From Gammaproteobacteria bacterium (GTDB lineage Bacteria; Pseudomonadota; Gammaproteobacteria; Pseudomonadales; Azotimanducaceae), in assembly GCA_002708205.1 (NCBI GenBank), contig PAMR01000037.1:12631-18493 (forward strand): a stretch of DNA of 5,863 bases. The letters run 5' to 3'. Under the pieces are notes generated by a model. That model was not told the DNA's origin and searched no databases. It saw only the letters and a program-made list of their open reading frames with translations. Positions 5,191 to 5,863 of this stretch are shown in pieces. Each line of letters opens with the position of its first letter. The stretch's first letter is position 1. The position numbers and the translations under genes were made by a program.

Positions 5191-5863
5191 GAGTCTCTAC
5201 GGTCGATTTTCGACATTCAAGCGAGTCATTAGTAAAGGCTTTAGTCCTCGCACTTTTCATTCACATTGTTGTTTTCATCAACTTAGATGTTCGAATTGGC
5301 GAATTGAATTCGCCCCGACAGAGCCTCAAAATCGAATTGGCCTCAATACAATCTAAGGACGTGCATGTGACTGGCGAGGCTGGAGGAAATTCTCATATTG
5401 AACAAGAACCCAACCCTACAAATATAGAACCACCGAAGAGCTCCGAATTCGCCAAAATTCGTGACCCGCAGAGTGTGGTCATTCCTAACGACCGGCAGAT
5501 TCAAATAAAGTCAACTACCGCTCCAAAGACTTTCTACAATAAGGCAGCCGAAGCGGCTAGTTTCGATAAAAAACTTGAGAAGATGGGGCCTCTTAATACG
5601 AAGAGCCGCTTCGACCCTACCCTCAATTACTATATAGACGGTATTCTTCGTAAAATGCAGCGAATCGGAAGTCTTAATTATCCTATAGAAGCGCAACAAA
5701 AAAAATTGTACGGAAATCTCAAATTCCTCGTTATTTTGAGAAGTGACGGAACACTTAAAGAGGCCCGAATCATTGAGTCTTCAGGGCATCCAGTTTTAGA
5801 TGCCGCTACTTTAAGCATTATCCAAAAAGGAAGCCCCTATCCACCCTTTCCTCCCGGGTACGA
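5187..5863 (+). CDS. TonB-family energy transducer (TonB3-like), truncated at the window edge
   Basis: TonB proteins sit in the inner membrane and span the periplasm, passing proton-motive energy from ExbB/ExbD-type motors to outer-membrane partners. The 225 visible residues begin with a short cytoplasmic tail, then one membrane anchor at about 15-33 with His26 in the place of the functional TonB anchor His. A polar periplasmic linker follows (about 35-145) that is much less proline-rich than classical TonB. A TonB C-terminal domain starts at about 147: YYIDGILRKMQRIGSLNYP, LYGNLKFLVILRSDGTL (174-190), and ESSGHPVLDAA (197-207). The final visible PYPPFPPGY is typical of this domain, so only a short C-terminus is missing. 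The gene begins with the ATG of an ATGA overlap with gshB. By sequence type and position it resembles P. aeruginosa TonB3 (PA0406), next to gshB and needed for normal twitching motility. A role with type IV pili here is inference. No exbB/exbD is visible. Confidence 0.88.
   Translation, partial: MRVSTVDFRHSSESLVKALVLALFIHIVVFINLDVRIGELNSPRQSLKIELASIQSKDVHVTGEAGGNSHIEQEPNPTNIEPPKSSEFAKIRDPQSVVIPNDRQIQIKSTTAPKTFYNKAAEAASFDKKLEKMGPLNTKSRFDPTLNYYIDGILRKMQRIGSLNYPIEAQQKKLYGNLKFLVILRSDGTLKEARIIESSGHPVLDAATLSIIQKGSPYPPFPPGY

Overview
The window is chromosomal DNA from a gammaproteobacterium of moderate GC content. The best guide is gene order. The known gammaproteobacterial block metK ... rsmE-gshB (E. 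coli) and the P. aeruginosa arrangement of gshB and tonB3 beside the pil-chp (type IV pilus chemosensory) cluster are both recognisable. I infer a Pseudomonadales-like, possibly marine relative; the sequence does not fix the species.

Layout: bases 1-387 hold the C-terminal third of S-adenosylmethionine synthase (metK). Next on the same strand are metF (428-1273), a 5,10-methylenetetrahydrofolate reductase, and rsmE (1277-1990), the 16S rRNA m3U1498 methyltransferase, which starts 3 bases after metF with a TTG codon. Running the opposite way and converging on rsmE is a 651-codon gene (2040-3995, minus strand). A 214-base divergent spacer with possible regulatory sites separates it from gshB (4210-5190, glutathione synthetase). 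gshB overlaps by ATGA a TonB-family gene (5187 onward) that runs off the window edge.

How the genes relate: metF makes methyl-THF for methionine synthesis, metK turns methionine into SAM, and RsmE uses SAM, so the left side is a coherent methyl-group module. gshB and tonB form a second, translationally coupled pair.

The most interesting gene is the minus-strand one. It has the layout of the C-terminal half of ChpA/PilL, the CheA-type kinase of type IV pilus chemosensory systems: one HPt-like domain, a dimerisation helix region, a HATPase-like domain and a CheW-like P5 domain. The phospho-accepting His, the N-box Asn and the G2 (GRGVGMD) lid are all missing, and there is no receiver domain. 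It lies between rsmE and gshB, where P. aeruginosa carries its pil-chp cluster, but no pilG, pilH, pilI, pilJ or chpC neighbour is present. I read it as a full-length, reading-frame-preserved pseudokinase descended from ChpA, probably kept as a scaffold or coupling protein.
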